From positions 326,384-390,383 of the forward strand of contig JAIMAU010000001.1 in assembly GCA_023511795.1 (NCBI GenBank): DNA of 64,000 nt, in the 5' to 3' direction. Source of the DNA: Armatimonadota bacterium. Lineage in GTDB: Bacteria > Armatimonadota > UBA5829 > DTJY01. Below, piece after piece: positions 53,887 through 62,028 of the stretch. Below the pieces are notes generated by a model that worked only from the letters and a program-made list of their open reading frames with translations, had not been told where the DNA came from and made no database searches. Position numbers and translations under genes: made by a program. Position 1 is the first letter of the stretch. Each line of letters begins with the position of its first letter.

Positions 53887-55497
53887 ATGGTAGATATGAA
53901 TCTAAAGGAGAAAATTGGACAGCTCCTAATGTTCGGCTGGCAGGGTGAAACAGCCGAAGAAAACCTGAAAGTGTCCGCTCACGCTCGTGCGCTTGTTGAA
54001 GAATTCAAAGTAGGCGGAATTATCCTTCTTGGAAGGAACGTTCAAAATCCAGAGCAGGTTGCAAATACCCTAAACGAGCTCCAAAGCCTTTCGAAGCTCC
54101 CCCTTTTTATAGCGGCCGACCAAGAAGGCGGCCTAGTTACGCGCCTTAAGGACCCATTCACCATCTTTCCAGGGAACATGGCTCTTGGAGCTACAAGATC
54201 GCCGGATTACTGCTACAAAGCCGCGAATACAATTGCTGAGGAGCTATTAGCAGTCGGCGTTAATTTTAACTTCGCACCATGCGTTGACGTAAACATCAAT
54301 CCAGATAACCCCATCATCGGCGTACGGTCGTACGGGGAATCACCTGAACTTGTCGCAGAGCTGGGAGTTGCCGCTATAAAAGGCTACCAATCCGCTGGAA
54401 TCCTTGCCTGTGCCAAGCATTTCCCCGGACATGGCGATACTTCGGTCGATACTCACCTTTCACTGCCTGTTATCCCTTACGACCGCGATCGCCTAAACGC
54501 AGTTGAACTAAAACCCTTCGCTGAGGCAATAAAAGCCGGCGTGGCATCAATCATGACAAGCCACATTGCCTTTGCCGCACTCGATGGCAAACTGCCAGCC
54601 ACCCTTTCAAAAAGCATTCTCACCAACCTCCTCAGAGAAGAAATGGGATTCGACGGCCTTGTCGTTACCGACTGTCTTGAAATGAAAGCCATCGCAGACA
54701 ACTTCGGCACCGCCGAAGCCGCAATTCTCGCCTTAAACGCCGGTGTGGATATCCTGCTCGCTTGCCACACTCTCGAAGTTCAGGCAGAAATCCGAGATGC
54801 GTTAATCCGAGCAGTTGAATCAGGCGAAGTACCAGAGCAGAGAGTGGATGAGGCTGTCGAAAGGATACTTGCTGCAAAAGAAAAATTCGACATTGAGTCA
54901 AAACGCTTTGTTAAGGTGGAAAAGCTTCGAACGGTCATTGGCGCAGATGACCACCGCAATCTCGAACTCGAAATAGCGCACAAAGCCGTAACCGTGCTTA
55001 GGAATAAAGACAAAATACTGCCGCTCAAACTTGGCGAAAATGACCAAATACTTGTGCTAGGGATGCATCCAGCGACCGAGTCGTTCGCTCAAGCAATAAG
55101 AAAATATCACAAAAATACAAAGCACTTACGCGTAAGTGCTTCGCCCAGCCCCGAGGAGATTTCTCGGATAAACCAGTTGATGAAGCAGTCGAAAGTTGCG
55201 CTTCTAACAACTTGCCCTTCGGAGCCGTGGACGAGAGGCTTTATTAAAGAAAAAATCCAAGCCGAATTTGTAAGTCGCATGCTGAATTCCAAAACTCCCG
55301 CCGTGATTGTAACTGTAAGGGAACCATACGACCTGCGGCATTTCCCCGATTCGAGAACGTGCATAGCAACTTACGGATACCCCGCAGCAACCGTACAGGC
55401 AACCGCAGATTTGATATTTGGCAAAGTAAGGCCAAGCGGCCGCCTCCCCGTAAGCGTTCCCGGATACGCAGATTTCGGGGCCGGTATTAGCTTCTAA
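53887..55497 (+). CDS. nagZ: Beta-N-acetylhexosaminidase, GH3 (NagZ-like) with C-terminal domain
   Basis: Releases N-acetylglucosamine from cell-wall fragments. 536 residues. The NagZ motif KHFPGHGDTSVDTHLSLP is near 177-194, ADQEGGLVTRL near 78 and TDCLEMKAIADNFG near 260 with the catalytic Asp. A second GH3 alpha/beta domain (about 360-536) ends in FGKVRPSGRLPVSVPGYA, as in longer Firmicutes-type NagZ. No signal peptide, so cytoplasmic, consistent with muropeptide recycling with dppA. Confidence 0.92.
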   Translation: MVDMNLKEKIGQLLMFGWQGETAEENLKVSAHARALVEEFKVGGIILLGRNVQNPEQVANTLNELQSLSKLPLFIAADQEGGLVTRLKDPFTIFPGNMALGATRSPDYCYKAANTIAEELLAVGVNFNFAPCVDVNINPDNPIIGVRSYGESPELVAELGVAAIKGYQSAGILACAKHFPGHGDTSVDTHLSLPVIPYDRDRLNAVELKPFAEAIKAGVASIMTSHIAFAALDGKLPATLSKSILTNLLREEMGFDGLVVTDCLEMKAIADNFGTAEAAILALNAGVDILLACHTLEVQAEIRDALIRAVESGEVPEQRVDEAVERILAAKEKFDIESKRFVKVEKLRTVIGADDHRNLELEIAHKAVTVLRNKDKILPLKLGENDQILVLGMHPATESFAQAIRKYHKNTKHLRVSASPSPEEISRINQLMKQSKVALLTTCPSEPWTRGFIKEKIQAEFVSRMLNSKTPAVIVTVREPYDLRHFPDSRTCIATYGYPAATVQATADLIFGKVRPSGRLPVSVPGYADFGAGISF

Positions 55498-55546
55498 CAA
55501 GCCGAAGCCTAAACATCCAATCCAGCCAGCAAAAATTTTCCATCTC

Positions 55547-55575
55547 TTCACGATTCGCCCCAATTCTGCTATAAT
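55547..55575 (+). promoter_or_regulatory. Promoter of the tRNA-Ser gene
   Basis: TTCACG (55547-55552) and TATAAT (55570-55575), 17-base spacing, with the start about 5 bases before the mature tRNA. Confidence 0.6.
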
Positions 55576-55585
55576 AAAAACGAGC

Positions 55586-55674
55586 GGAGGGGTGCCGGAG
55601 TGGTTTATCGGAGCGGTCTTGAAAACCGTCCTGGCGATGAGCCAGCGCGAGTTCGAATCTCGCCCCCTCCGCCA
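55586..55674 (+). tRNA. tRNA-Ser (anticodon UGA), CCA encoded
   Basis: The acceptor arms GGAGGGG (55586-55592) and CCCCTCC (55664-55670) pair, followed by discriminator G and encoded CCA (55672-55674). The anticodon loop CTTGAAA gives UGA, reading UCN codons. A long variable arm (TGGC...GCCA) and GTTCGAATC T loop confirm a class II serine tRNA. Confidence 0.97.
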
Positions 55675-56040
55675 TTCCATTAAGTGGCTGCAATTCTCCA
55701 AAAAATTCAACCTTCCACCGCTTGCGCATCTCAAAATTCTCTGCCACAAAATAAACCCGTCCAAATATGAGCATAAGGAAAATCACCAAATGCATAAATA
55801 ATCCAAATAGCTCCGCTGAATATCCCAACCTAAAGTCTCAGAAGCCGGTGCATAAAAGACCAAAATAAAATAAAAAACCAATATCCACAGCGCTTTTTCC
55901 CAATTCCAATTTCGCTTGGAGCAGGGGCTACGTTATTGAGCCTGAAAAACAAGAGGCTCGTAGCTTTTTCCAAGAAGATTGCCGCATCCAGCAAATCCAT
56001 TGCAAGCTAAAATAGCCGATATTTACCTTGTTACCATCGC
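55675..56040 (+). other. Gene-free stretch after tRNA-Ser, with a terminator
   Basis: No convincing coding region on either strand. The only clear element is the terminator hairpin at 55927-55969, which may end the tRNA transcript or an unknown small RNA. Confidence 0.4.
55927..55969 (+). terminator. Intrinsic terminator downstream of tRNA-Ser
   Basis: GCTAC (55927-55931) with GTAGC (55960-55964), and GAGCCT (55938-55943) with AGGCTC (55954-55959), form a two-part stem with bulge GTTATT, followed by TTTTT. There is no coding gene between the tRNA and this site. Confidence 0.75.
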
Positions 56041-56207
56041 TTGGTGCTTGTGTACCATCAAATGGTTGGCGTGTACCATCCGATGGTTGGCGTGTACCAT
56101 CGAATGGTTGGTGTATACCATCGGATGGTTGGCGTGTACCATCGGATGGTTGGCGTGTACCATCGGATGGTTGGTGTATACCGTCGGATGGTTGGTGTAT
56201 ACCATCG
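56041..56207. repeat. Tandem repeat, 21-bp unit, seven full copies
   Basis: Units start at 56055, 56076, 56097, 56118, 56139, 56160 and 56181, with partial copies at each end. The consensus is CCATCGGATGG followed by TTGGCGTGTA; changes are single bases (AA, CG or GA for GG; TGTATA for CGTGTA). ACCATC/GATGGT inside each unit is palindromic. Because 21 is a multiple of 3 and no stop occurs, all six frames stay open; one frame would read M-V-G-V-Y-H-R repeated. No start context or homology supports coding. Looks like a minisatellite. Confidence 0.95.
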
Positions 56208-56360
56208 CTTTGTAGCAAAAGATAATTCCATGGTTGCGCTTGCCATCTAAGGCGCATCCAATCCAGGCTCAGAGAGCATATTTAATCTGCAATGATAAGC
56301 CAAAAATCTCGGAAGCAAACAAAAGATCCAGCTTATTGGCGGCAATTCGCAGTACGTATA

Positions 56361-56389
56361 TTGACCGTCTCATCTCGACATGATAGAAT
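56361..56389 (+). promoter_or_regulatory. Promoter of the URO-D family gene
   Basis: TTGACC (56361-56366) and TAGAAT (56384-56389), 17-base spacing; predicted start about 20 bases before the ribosome binding site. Confidence 0.68.
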
Positions 56390-56418
56390 ATGCAAGCTGA
56401 GGATAGGAGGAATAATCG

Positions 56419-57492
56419 TTGTTTGAACCAATCCCCGACTTTGAGCGCCTACGCAAGGCTTTAACCTGCGATGGAGAACCCGACAGAGTTCCGCTATGCG
56501 AATTGGGCATTAGTCCGACAGTTATGCCGCAATTTATCGGGCGAGAGGCGAAAAATCTTGAGGACTACGCAGAATTCTACGCGAAGGCGGGCTATGACTA
56601 CCTGAAGGTAACCCCAATTTACAATTGGAATCCCGAGGGCAGAGTGCCAAAGGAAGGCGTTCGCAGGGGAGCTGGCAAAGCCGCAGACACAGATACCGAG
56701 GTGAGCATTCAGTATGCTCCAGAAGGCGAGGGGATAATTACAACACTTGAAGATTTCGAGACCTACCCCTGGATGGACGTTGAGGATGTGGATTTCAGCG
56801 TCTTTGACCAAGCGAACAAGATACTCCCCGACGGCATGCAGATAATAGGCCACCAAGGCGACATCTTTACCAACGCTTGGTGTTTGATGGGATTTGAGAC
56901 ATTCTCCTATGCGATGGTTGAAGAGCCAGAGTTAATTGAAGCCATGTGCCACAAGTGCGGGGAGATAATCTACGAAATCTTCGAGGTTATAGCCGAGCAG
57001 GAAAACATCGGCGCTCTTTGGCTTTCCGACGACATTGCATACACGGAAGGCCTAATGGTTTCGCCATTGTTCCTAAGGAAGCACATATTCCCGTGGTTCA
57101 AGCGCATTGGGAACCTAGCGCGCAAGATAGACGTCCCATATATGTATCACTCTGACGGCGACCTTTGGCAGGTAATGGATGACCTAATAGACGACATCGG
57201 ATTCAACGCACTGCATCCGATTGAACCGAAGGCGATGGACATAAAAGAGCTTAAGGAGAAGATTGGCGACCGCGTTTGCTTGATTGGAAACATCGACCTA
57301 GGATACACGCTCACCAGAGGCACGCCCGAGGAGGTAGAAGAAGAGGTTAAGGAGAGAATACGCGATATTGCGCCGGGCGGCGGGTACTGTGTTGGTTCTA
57401 GCAATACCGTGCCTTACTACGTTCCTTCCGAGAACTTCCGCGCAATGGTGGAAGCAACGCTCAAATGGGGAAAATACCCAATCAGCATTTAA
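56419..57492 (+). CDS. Uroporphyrinogen decarboxylase (URO-D) family protein
   Basis: A 357-residue TIM-barrel protein of the URO-D/corrinoid methyltransferase superfamily. Seen: DRVPLCELGISPTV, DYLKVTPIYNW, IGHQGDIFTNAWCLMGFETF, LWLSDDIAYTEGLMVSP, YHSDGDLWQVMDDL and LHPIEPKAMDIKELK. The HSDG segment and LIGNIDLGYTL near the end resemble MtaA-like methyltransferase domains more than true HemE, which is usually shorter and has a different N-terminus. A one-carbon methyl-transfer role is likely; substrate unknown. TTG start with AGGAGG 8 bases upstream. Confidence 0.88.
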   Translation: MFEPIPDFERLRKALTCDGEPDRVPLCELGISPTVMPQFIGREAKNLEDYAEFYAKAGYDYLKVTPIYNWNPEGRVPKEGVRRGAGKAADTDTEVSIQYAPEGEGIITTLEDFETYPWMDVEDVDFSVFDQANKILPDGMQIIGHQGDIFTNAWCLMGFETFSYAMVEEPELIEAMCHKCGEIIYEIFEVIAEQENIGALWLSDDIAYTEGLMVSPLFLRKHIFPWFKRIGNLARKIDVPYMYHSDGDLWQVMDDLIDDIGFNALHPIEPKAMDIKELKEKIGDRVCLIGNIDLGYTLTRGTPEEVEEEVKERIRDIAPGGGYCVGSSNTVPYYVPSENFRAMVEATLKWGKYPISI

Positions 57493-57595
57493 ATTTTCAT
57501 CTGAGAAAACCGAGCAAATTGGAGTAAGAGAAAGTCCTTCGATTCGCCGATATTTACAACTTTTCCACAATCAAAACTAATGCGGAGTAGCACAA

Positions 57596-58177
57596 ATGGC
57601 AAAATACATCTCACTGGCGATAATTCTAGCATTTGGACTAATGATTGCCGGATGCGGAGGCGGCGGTGGTGGAGGCGGTTCGTCCCTCACAATTAGCCCT
57701 AGCTCCGTTACCCTCAATATTGGGGGGACGAAAACATTCACGGCAAGCGAGCCTGTTGACTGGCGGGTAGCTGAGATTAATGGAGGTACTATAACAACAG
57801 GTGGAGTTTACACCGCTCCGAACGTGGCTGGGACTTATCATATTGTTGCGACAAGCAAGGCAAACCCTAGCAAGGTGGCAATTGCGACGGTATTCGTTGC
57901 CGCCAGTGGGACTAGCGTTATCATAGACCCAAGCAGTGTTGCACTTAGGCCAGGTGGGAAGGTAACGTTCTATTCAAACATACCCGTTAACTGGAGAATA
58001 CAGGAAACCAACGGCGGAACCATCGTTCCTTTGAGTGAGACTTCGGCAGAATACACTGCGCCCTCGAGAAACGGCGATTATCACGTTATCGGCACAAGCA
58101 AAGCAGACCCGACAAAGAGTGGAACTGCAAATATATTTGTAGACAGCGATCTCCCTCCTCCTCCGCCACCGGGTTAA
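57596..58177 (+). CDS. Lipoprotein with two Ig-like repeats
   Basis: 193 residues. The N-terminus ends in a lipobox IAGC (Cys near residue 20) followed by eight glycines. Two ~70-residue beta repeats follow (first SLTISPSSVTLNIGGTKTFT, second SVIIDPSSVALRPGGKVTFY), each closing with a TYHIVATSKA or DYHVIGTSKA strand; they look like bacterial Ig-like (Big) domains. The end is Pro-rich. Probably anchored outside the cytoplasmic membrane. No function can be assigned. Confidence 0.82.
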   Translation: MAKYISLAIILAFGLMIAGCGGGGGGGGSSLTISPSSVTLNIGGTKTFTASEPVDWRVAEINGGTITTGGVYTAPNVAGTYHIVATSKANPSKVAIATVFVAASGTSVIIDPSSVALRPGGKVTFYSNIPVNWRIQETNGGTIVPLSETSAEYTAPSRNGDYHVIGTSKADPTKSGTANIFVDSDLPPPPPPG

Positions 58178-58279
58178 TTTGGCAGACTTGGTTGCCCTGG
58201 GAACCAGATAGCCCCCAAGAAGCGTACTCCTAATAGAGCAATCTGCTGGACACAGGGGATTGTTTAAGGGGAGTGGGGT

Positions 58280-58384
58280 ATGACAGCTAGGCACTGCAGT
58301 TGGCTAGTCGAATTTGGCTGGCTAATCTGGTTATTCATTTCTCTGGGACTTATTCTCTTTCATCCAGCCGCAGTCCATTCATAA
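58280..58384 (+). CDS. Possible small membrane peptide (34 residues)
   Basis: ATG 58280 follows AAGGGGAG (58266-58273) by 6 bases and opens a 34-codon frame ending at TAA 58384. Residues ~12-27 (FGWLIWLFISLGLILF) form one hydrophobic helix with flanking polar ends. No homologue is recognised, and chance is possible. It lies between the lipoprotein gene and the convergent secreted-protein gene. Confidence 0.3.
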   Translation: MTARHCSWLVEFGWLIWLFISLGLILFHPAAVHS

Positions 58385-58422
58385 CCCAAAGGGTTGAAGT
58401 GCGGGCTTTGCGGTTTGCGAAT

Positions 58423-60120
58423 CTAGGGCTGAAAGAGAATAGCTATATCGTTTTGTGAGCGGACCTTGAGCAGGCGGAGGAGATTGGAGCCGCTTTCCTC
58501 GCAAGAACTAATCCCCGTTACCATAACAAGGCTGTTCAAACCGGGCAGTGTGAGGTTCGGAGCGTAGCATTTTAGGTGGGCATTTGAGCCGTCGTTGATT
58601 ACAAACCAATCTGTTCCCACGGATTCGACGTGGCCCCAAGTTCGGACAAGGAGGCCAATGTTGTTCAGTCCAGTTCCCCCAAGTACGCCCTTTTGCCCAA
58701 CAACTGGCGGGCCCTCGGAGTAATGGAAGTCGGAGCCTCCTATGTCGGAATTCTTCAGCCCGACGGGTCTGAGAGAAATGGGCGAACTAATTTCAACTAA
58801 GTCTGGGTCGAGAATAGCCCTCTCGCCATTGACCGTTGCCATCATCCCTTGGATGTCGAGCACCATTCCGCGGACTACGGGCGGAACATCCGAAAAATAA
58901 AGTTGGATTCCACAGCCTCGGTCAGCATTTTGCACATATATGCAATTGCCGATTTCATCTTTGGCGGTGGATGCAACGGCGCCCGAGATTTGGACTAAGC
59001 TGTTGTCTGGGAGGCACTTCGCCTCCGCAATAGTTACAGGCGCCAGCGCCGAAGCGAACTTAACGTTGTAGTCCTGGCAGTCGAAGTAAGCGGCGTTAAC
59101 GTTGCCCAAAGAATCAAGTGCGTAGCTCAAGTGCCCGCCTGGTGGTGGAAGCGGGTCAATTTCTTCGGTGAACCACCTGCCTCCGAATTTCCATGCATTC
59201 ATTAACCTTCCTGTGGAGGGATCGAAGTAGCCAATCATGGGTATGCCGCCCTGCGTTATAGAAAGGGCACAGTTGTAGAAAAAGCCCATCGAGAGCGTTG
59301 CCACTGTTTCCGGCGCAAAGGATGCCGCTATTCTCAGGAACTTAAGCTCCGCCCTATCGAGCGACAATTGGAAGTAAGCTACGCAAGGAATGCCATCGGG
59401 GCCTAAAGCAATGGCCGACTGTCCGAAAACTGGGGATGAAGAACTCCCGTCAAGGGTTTTGACATTCCACTGGCCATCGCCTTTGCTTGTTGCCAGCTTC
59501 AACTCGGATGAGGACGCGTCGACAAAAGCAATATATATGTCATTGCCATTGATGACCATGGCTGGCTTCGTTACATCGCCGACTTGGGCAATATCCTCAG
59601 TAAACCAAACGCCCGAATCAATTCGACGTGCGAAACTAACGCTGAATAATTCGCCAACTGCGCGGCAGAAAGCTATACAAGGCTTCCCCGAAGAGTTGAA
59701 TCCCAGAGAAATATTGCTTGGAAGCCAGCCGATATCTCGGACGGTCTCAAAATTCCAGTTTCCATATTGTTTATAAGCGAATCGAAGCAAAATTCCGAAA
59801 TAGTCAGGGCATTCAATATAGGCAATACACGGCTGACCATCTGGGGTAAAGGCAAGCGATGAATATCCGCCTGCAAATCCTGCGGCTGTAACGCGTGTTG
59901 AACTCCAGCCGCCGAGGTCCTTTGAAGCTAAATAAAGATCTCCAGCCGCTGTGTAGCTTATCGAAGGGATGTTTTCAGGGCCAATTGCGATGGAACAATC
60001 GCCATTGGCGAATCCACCGCTGTATACTTGCTCGACATCCCAGAATGCGGCGTAGGAAGGTAAAGCAGTCAAAAATGCTATTGTTACAATAGTTAGAAAA
60101 ACCAAAGCCTTTTTGTTCAT
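58423..60120 (-). CDS. Secreted propeller-like protein with C-terminal OB-fold-like domain
   Basis: 565 residues with a clear signal peptide (about 4-24, LVFLTIVTIAFLTALPSYAA). The middle has about six or seven similar blades, with phrases such as PDGQPCIAYIECPD, SGKPCIAFCR, NDIYIAFVDA and PDGIPCVAYFQLS. The C-terminal ~180 residues (from about 370, AEAKCLPDNSLVQISGAVAS and YVQNADRGCGIQLYF) resemble OB-fold domains common in secreted proteins of Armatimonadota-like genomes. No enzyme motif is seen. The preceding - strand gene is another secreted protein. Confidence 0.75.
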   Translation of the reverse strand: MNKKALVFLTIVTIAFLTALPSYAAFWDVEQVYSGGFANGDCSIAIGPENIPSISYTAAGDLYLASKDLGGWSSTRVTAAGFAGGYSSLAFTPDGQPCIAYIECPDYFGILLRFAYKQYGNWNFETVRDIGWLPSNISLGFNSSGKPCIAFCRAVGELFSVSFARRIDSGVWFTEDIAQVGDVTKPAMVINGNDIYIAFVDASSSELKLATSKGDGQWNVKTLDGSSSSPVFGQSAIALGPDGIPCVAYFQLSLDRAELKFLRIAASFAPETVATLSMGFFYNCALSITQGGIPMIGYFDPSTGRLMNAWKFGGRWFTEEIDPLPPPGGHLSYALDSLGNVNAAYFDCQDYNVKFASALAPVTIAEAKCLPDNSLVQISGAVASTAKDEIGNCIYVQNADRGCGIQLYFSDVPPVVRGMVLDIQGMMATVNGERAILDPDLVEISSPISLRPVGLKNSDIGGSDFHYSEGPPVVGQKGVLGGTGLNNIGLLVRTWGHVESVGTDWFVINDGSNAHLKCYAPNLTLPGLNSLVMVTGISSCEESGSNLLRLLKVRSQNDIAILFQP

Positions 60121-60135
60121 TGTTGGATAAAATGA

Positions 60136-60164
60136 GGGCCGGAGAGCATTCGCTCCGCCGGCCC
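60136..60164 (-). terminator. GC-rich hairpin between two secreted-protein genes
   Basis: GGGCCGG (60136-60142) pairs with CCGGCCC (60158-60164), with an inner GAGC/GCTC helix. On the - strand it follows the upstream gene's stop and is trailed by CATTTTATCC, so partial termination before the next gene is likely. Confidence 0.65.
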
Positions 60165-60171
60165 TTAGTTA

Positions 60172-61086
60172 TCAAGGTGTTCTATAGACAATTACTGCGA
60201 TGTCGCCGGAGGTCAATGGACCGCCTGCCGAATACGCTATCTTCGACAGCGAGTCGCTTACGAGAGGGATTGCCCTGATGTAGAATTCATCCCTCAGCGA
60301 AGTGCTTGGATCATCCGGCGCAGCGTTGTCTATTGCCTTTACCTCAATCAAGGCAGGCCGTCCGTTAAATGTGCCCTTGCCGACCATCACCGCCACGTTT
60401 TCTGATATTTGGAGGTGTTCTACGGCTGGCAGGTAGATTTTAACTGGAGGACGAATTGAAACGGCTTGAACCAAAGGGTTGTACTCCACATAATACAAAC
60501 TGCCTTTTACCACTCCGTTGATTTTTGATGCCTCAAAGGTGAACTTGCCAGTATTCTTTCCTACGGCTATTGTCCCTTGGCCCTTGGCGGACAGATTAGG
60601 AGTCGGAGGGGCAGAGTAAACAACAATATCCCCCTTGATTACACCGCCTGCCTTGTCGTAGATGATGGGCAGCGGGCTGTTTAGAGGCTTGGCGACTATG
60701 TGGAACCAGTCTTGATTCAAATCGTCAATAACTTCCACCATCAGATTCGCCGCCATCCCATTCCACCAGCCGACGGCGTGAATCCAGGCGTGATTGCCCT
60801 CAATCCTCAATCCTGTGACAGATCGTGAGTAAATCACGCATGGACGTATTGAGGGATTTGAGGGAAGCTCTTGATACTTGAAGCCGCCAAAAAGCACATT
60901 CCCCGACCTTGCAACGTTGATATCAAAAACGCCGTAGGTCGTTTGGTCAACCAAGATGGCGCCTGTACCCTTGACGCTGGCTTCTGGAACTGGGGTAGTC
61001 TGGGCTGTCAGATGGGGGCTAAACACGACTGCCATCAAAGCCGCCGCAATTACCACTAAAGCAGTTCGCCTAAGCAAACTATTCAC
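60172..61086 (-). CDS. Secreted protein with two tandem beta-domain repeats
   Basis: 304 residues with a signal peptide (about 8-28, LVVIAAALMAVVFSPHLTAQ). Two ~125-residue repeats start GTGAILVDQTTYGVFDINVA (about 40) and GQGTIAVGKNTGKFTFEAS (about 170); both end in a GDI(V/A)V strand. The pattern resembles post-COAP-type beta domains of surface proteins. Function unknown. GGAGG precedes the ATG. The strong - strand promoter at 61132-61160 drives it. Confidence 0.78.
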   Translation of the reverse strand: MNSLLRRTALVVIAAALMAVVFSPHLTAQTTPVPEASVKGTGAILVDQTTYGVFDINVARSGNVLFGGFKYQELPSNPSIRPCVIYSRSVTGLRIEGNHAWIHAVGWWNGMAANLMVEVIDDLNQDWFHIVAKPLNSPLPIIYDKAGGVIKGDIVVYSAPPTPNLSAKGQGTIAVGKNTGKFTFEASKINGVVKGSLYYVEYNPLVQAVSIRPPVKIYLPAVEHLQISENVAVMVGKGTFNGRPALIEVKAIDNAAPDDPSTSLRDEFYIRAIPLVSDSLSKIAYSAGGPLTSGDIAVIVYRTP

Positions 61087-61131
61087 CTCCTTTCTTTCTT
61101 AGAGGGTAGCATGCTATGGGAACTTAAATTT

Positions 61132-61160
61132 AAGATAATAGCATTTGAGCGGTTTGTCAA
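61132..61160 (-). promoter_or_regulatory. Promoter of the two secreted-protein genes (- strand)
   Basis: On the - strand TTGACA (61160-61155) and TATCTT (61137-61132) are 17 bases apart. Predicted start about 40 bases before the coding start. Confidence 0.65.
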
Positions 61161-61171
61161 TAATAATTTTT

Positions 61172-61200
61172 TTGATGATTCTTCGAACGCAAAGGATTAT
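61172..61200 (+). promoter_or_regulatory. Possible promoter of the exported protein at 61282
   Basis: TTGATG (61172-61177) and GATTAT (61195-61200), 17-base spacing. Weaker than the opposing - strand promoter. Confidence 0.35.
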
Positions 61201-61281
61201 CTGTGAAGTGAATTTAAAGATGCATAAAGGGTCGAAAAATCTAACTGCTTTCAGCTCTTCTTGGAAGAGGAGGTTTTTGAA

Positions 61282-61995
61282 GTGAGCCTGAGAACAGTTT
61301 TTGCTTGCACAGCTCTAATTGTTTTGACTATGGTTAGCCCGCTTTTCCCTGCAGAGGAGATGCTTTCTTCACTGCCGGTCTATCCGGGCGGGAAGGTAGA
61401 TTTTGAGCTCAACATTGCCGAGGATGACTTCCTGCCAGCATTTCGTCACTTGCTTTTGGCAGTTCCAATATTCGCTGGCAAGATGGCAACAAGTTTTCCA
61501 ACTTCTGAGGCAGCAAAAGATGGGGTGCCGGGGACTCATCCAGTTGACCCAAAGACATATATGAGAATTAGCTCGGAGATTGCAAAAGAGCTCCAGGCCG
61601 CTACTACCGGCCTCAAGCAATTTTCGGTGGTGACCTACCGAATAGATAATGCTGTAAAGCGAGAGCAGGTTGCCAACTTCTACATGCAAAAGCTTGGCTT
61701 GACCAAGGGATGGAGGAGCATTATGCGAGTGGATTCACCGCTTTGCATGTGCCGAATCTATGCCAAGCCGGGCATCGAGGGCATCTTTGTATTGATTGTG
61801 CAGTTTGACCGCATAATTGCAAGTAGGACCAGCGGCAAGATTGACTTTGTAGCGATTAGCAGAACATTGGAAAAGTACTTGCCGGCAATTTCCGAACAAA
61901 TGACAAACTTGAAGCTTCCGCCTCAGCCTGAGCAGCCTGCGTCGGTGCCTGGGCAATCTGACAAGGATTCGAAAAATGGAGGCCAGGCTGAGTAG
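61282..61995 (+). CDS. Hypothetical exported protein
   Basis: 237 residues. A hydrophobic signal (VFACTALIVLTMVSPLFPA, about 5-23) is followed by a mixed alpha/beta domain (GGKVDFELNIAEDDFLPAF; VTYRIDNAVKREQVANFYMQKLGL; AKPGIEGIFVLIVQFDRII) and a Pro/Gln-rich tail. No family recognised. The FYMQKLGL-like segment recalls small repeat motifs seen in secreted proteins of soil bacteria, without a known function. GAGGAGG lies 8 bases before GTG 61282, so the longer TTG start is rejected. Confidence 0.7.
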   Translation: MSLRTVFACTALIVLTMVSPLFPAEEMLSSLPVYPGGKVDFELNIAEDDFLPAFRHLLLAVPIFAGKMATSFPTSEAAKDGVPGTHPVDPKTYMRISSEIAKELQAATTGLKQFSVVTYRIDNAVKREQVANFYMQKLGLTKGWRSIMRVDSPLCMCRIYAKPGIEGIFVLIVQFDRIIASRTSGKIDFVAISRTLEKYLPAISEQMTNLKLPPQPEQPASVPGQSDKDSKNGGQAE

Positions 61996-62028
61996 CTCGA
62001 ATTTTCCAAAAGCAAGAAACTTTTAGTT

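Noticed and set aside
55204-55828. - strand frames across nagZ end and tRNA-Ser
   Set aside because: They run antisense through a tRNA and a conserved enzyme, so they are shadows.
56041-56207. CRISPR array
   Set aside because: The 21-bp units are directly contiguous with no unique spacers, and no cas genes are present.
56023-56257. Protein genes inside the tandem repeat
   Set aside because: The six open frames result from a stop-free 21-bp unit; there is no ribosome binding site or recognised family.
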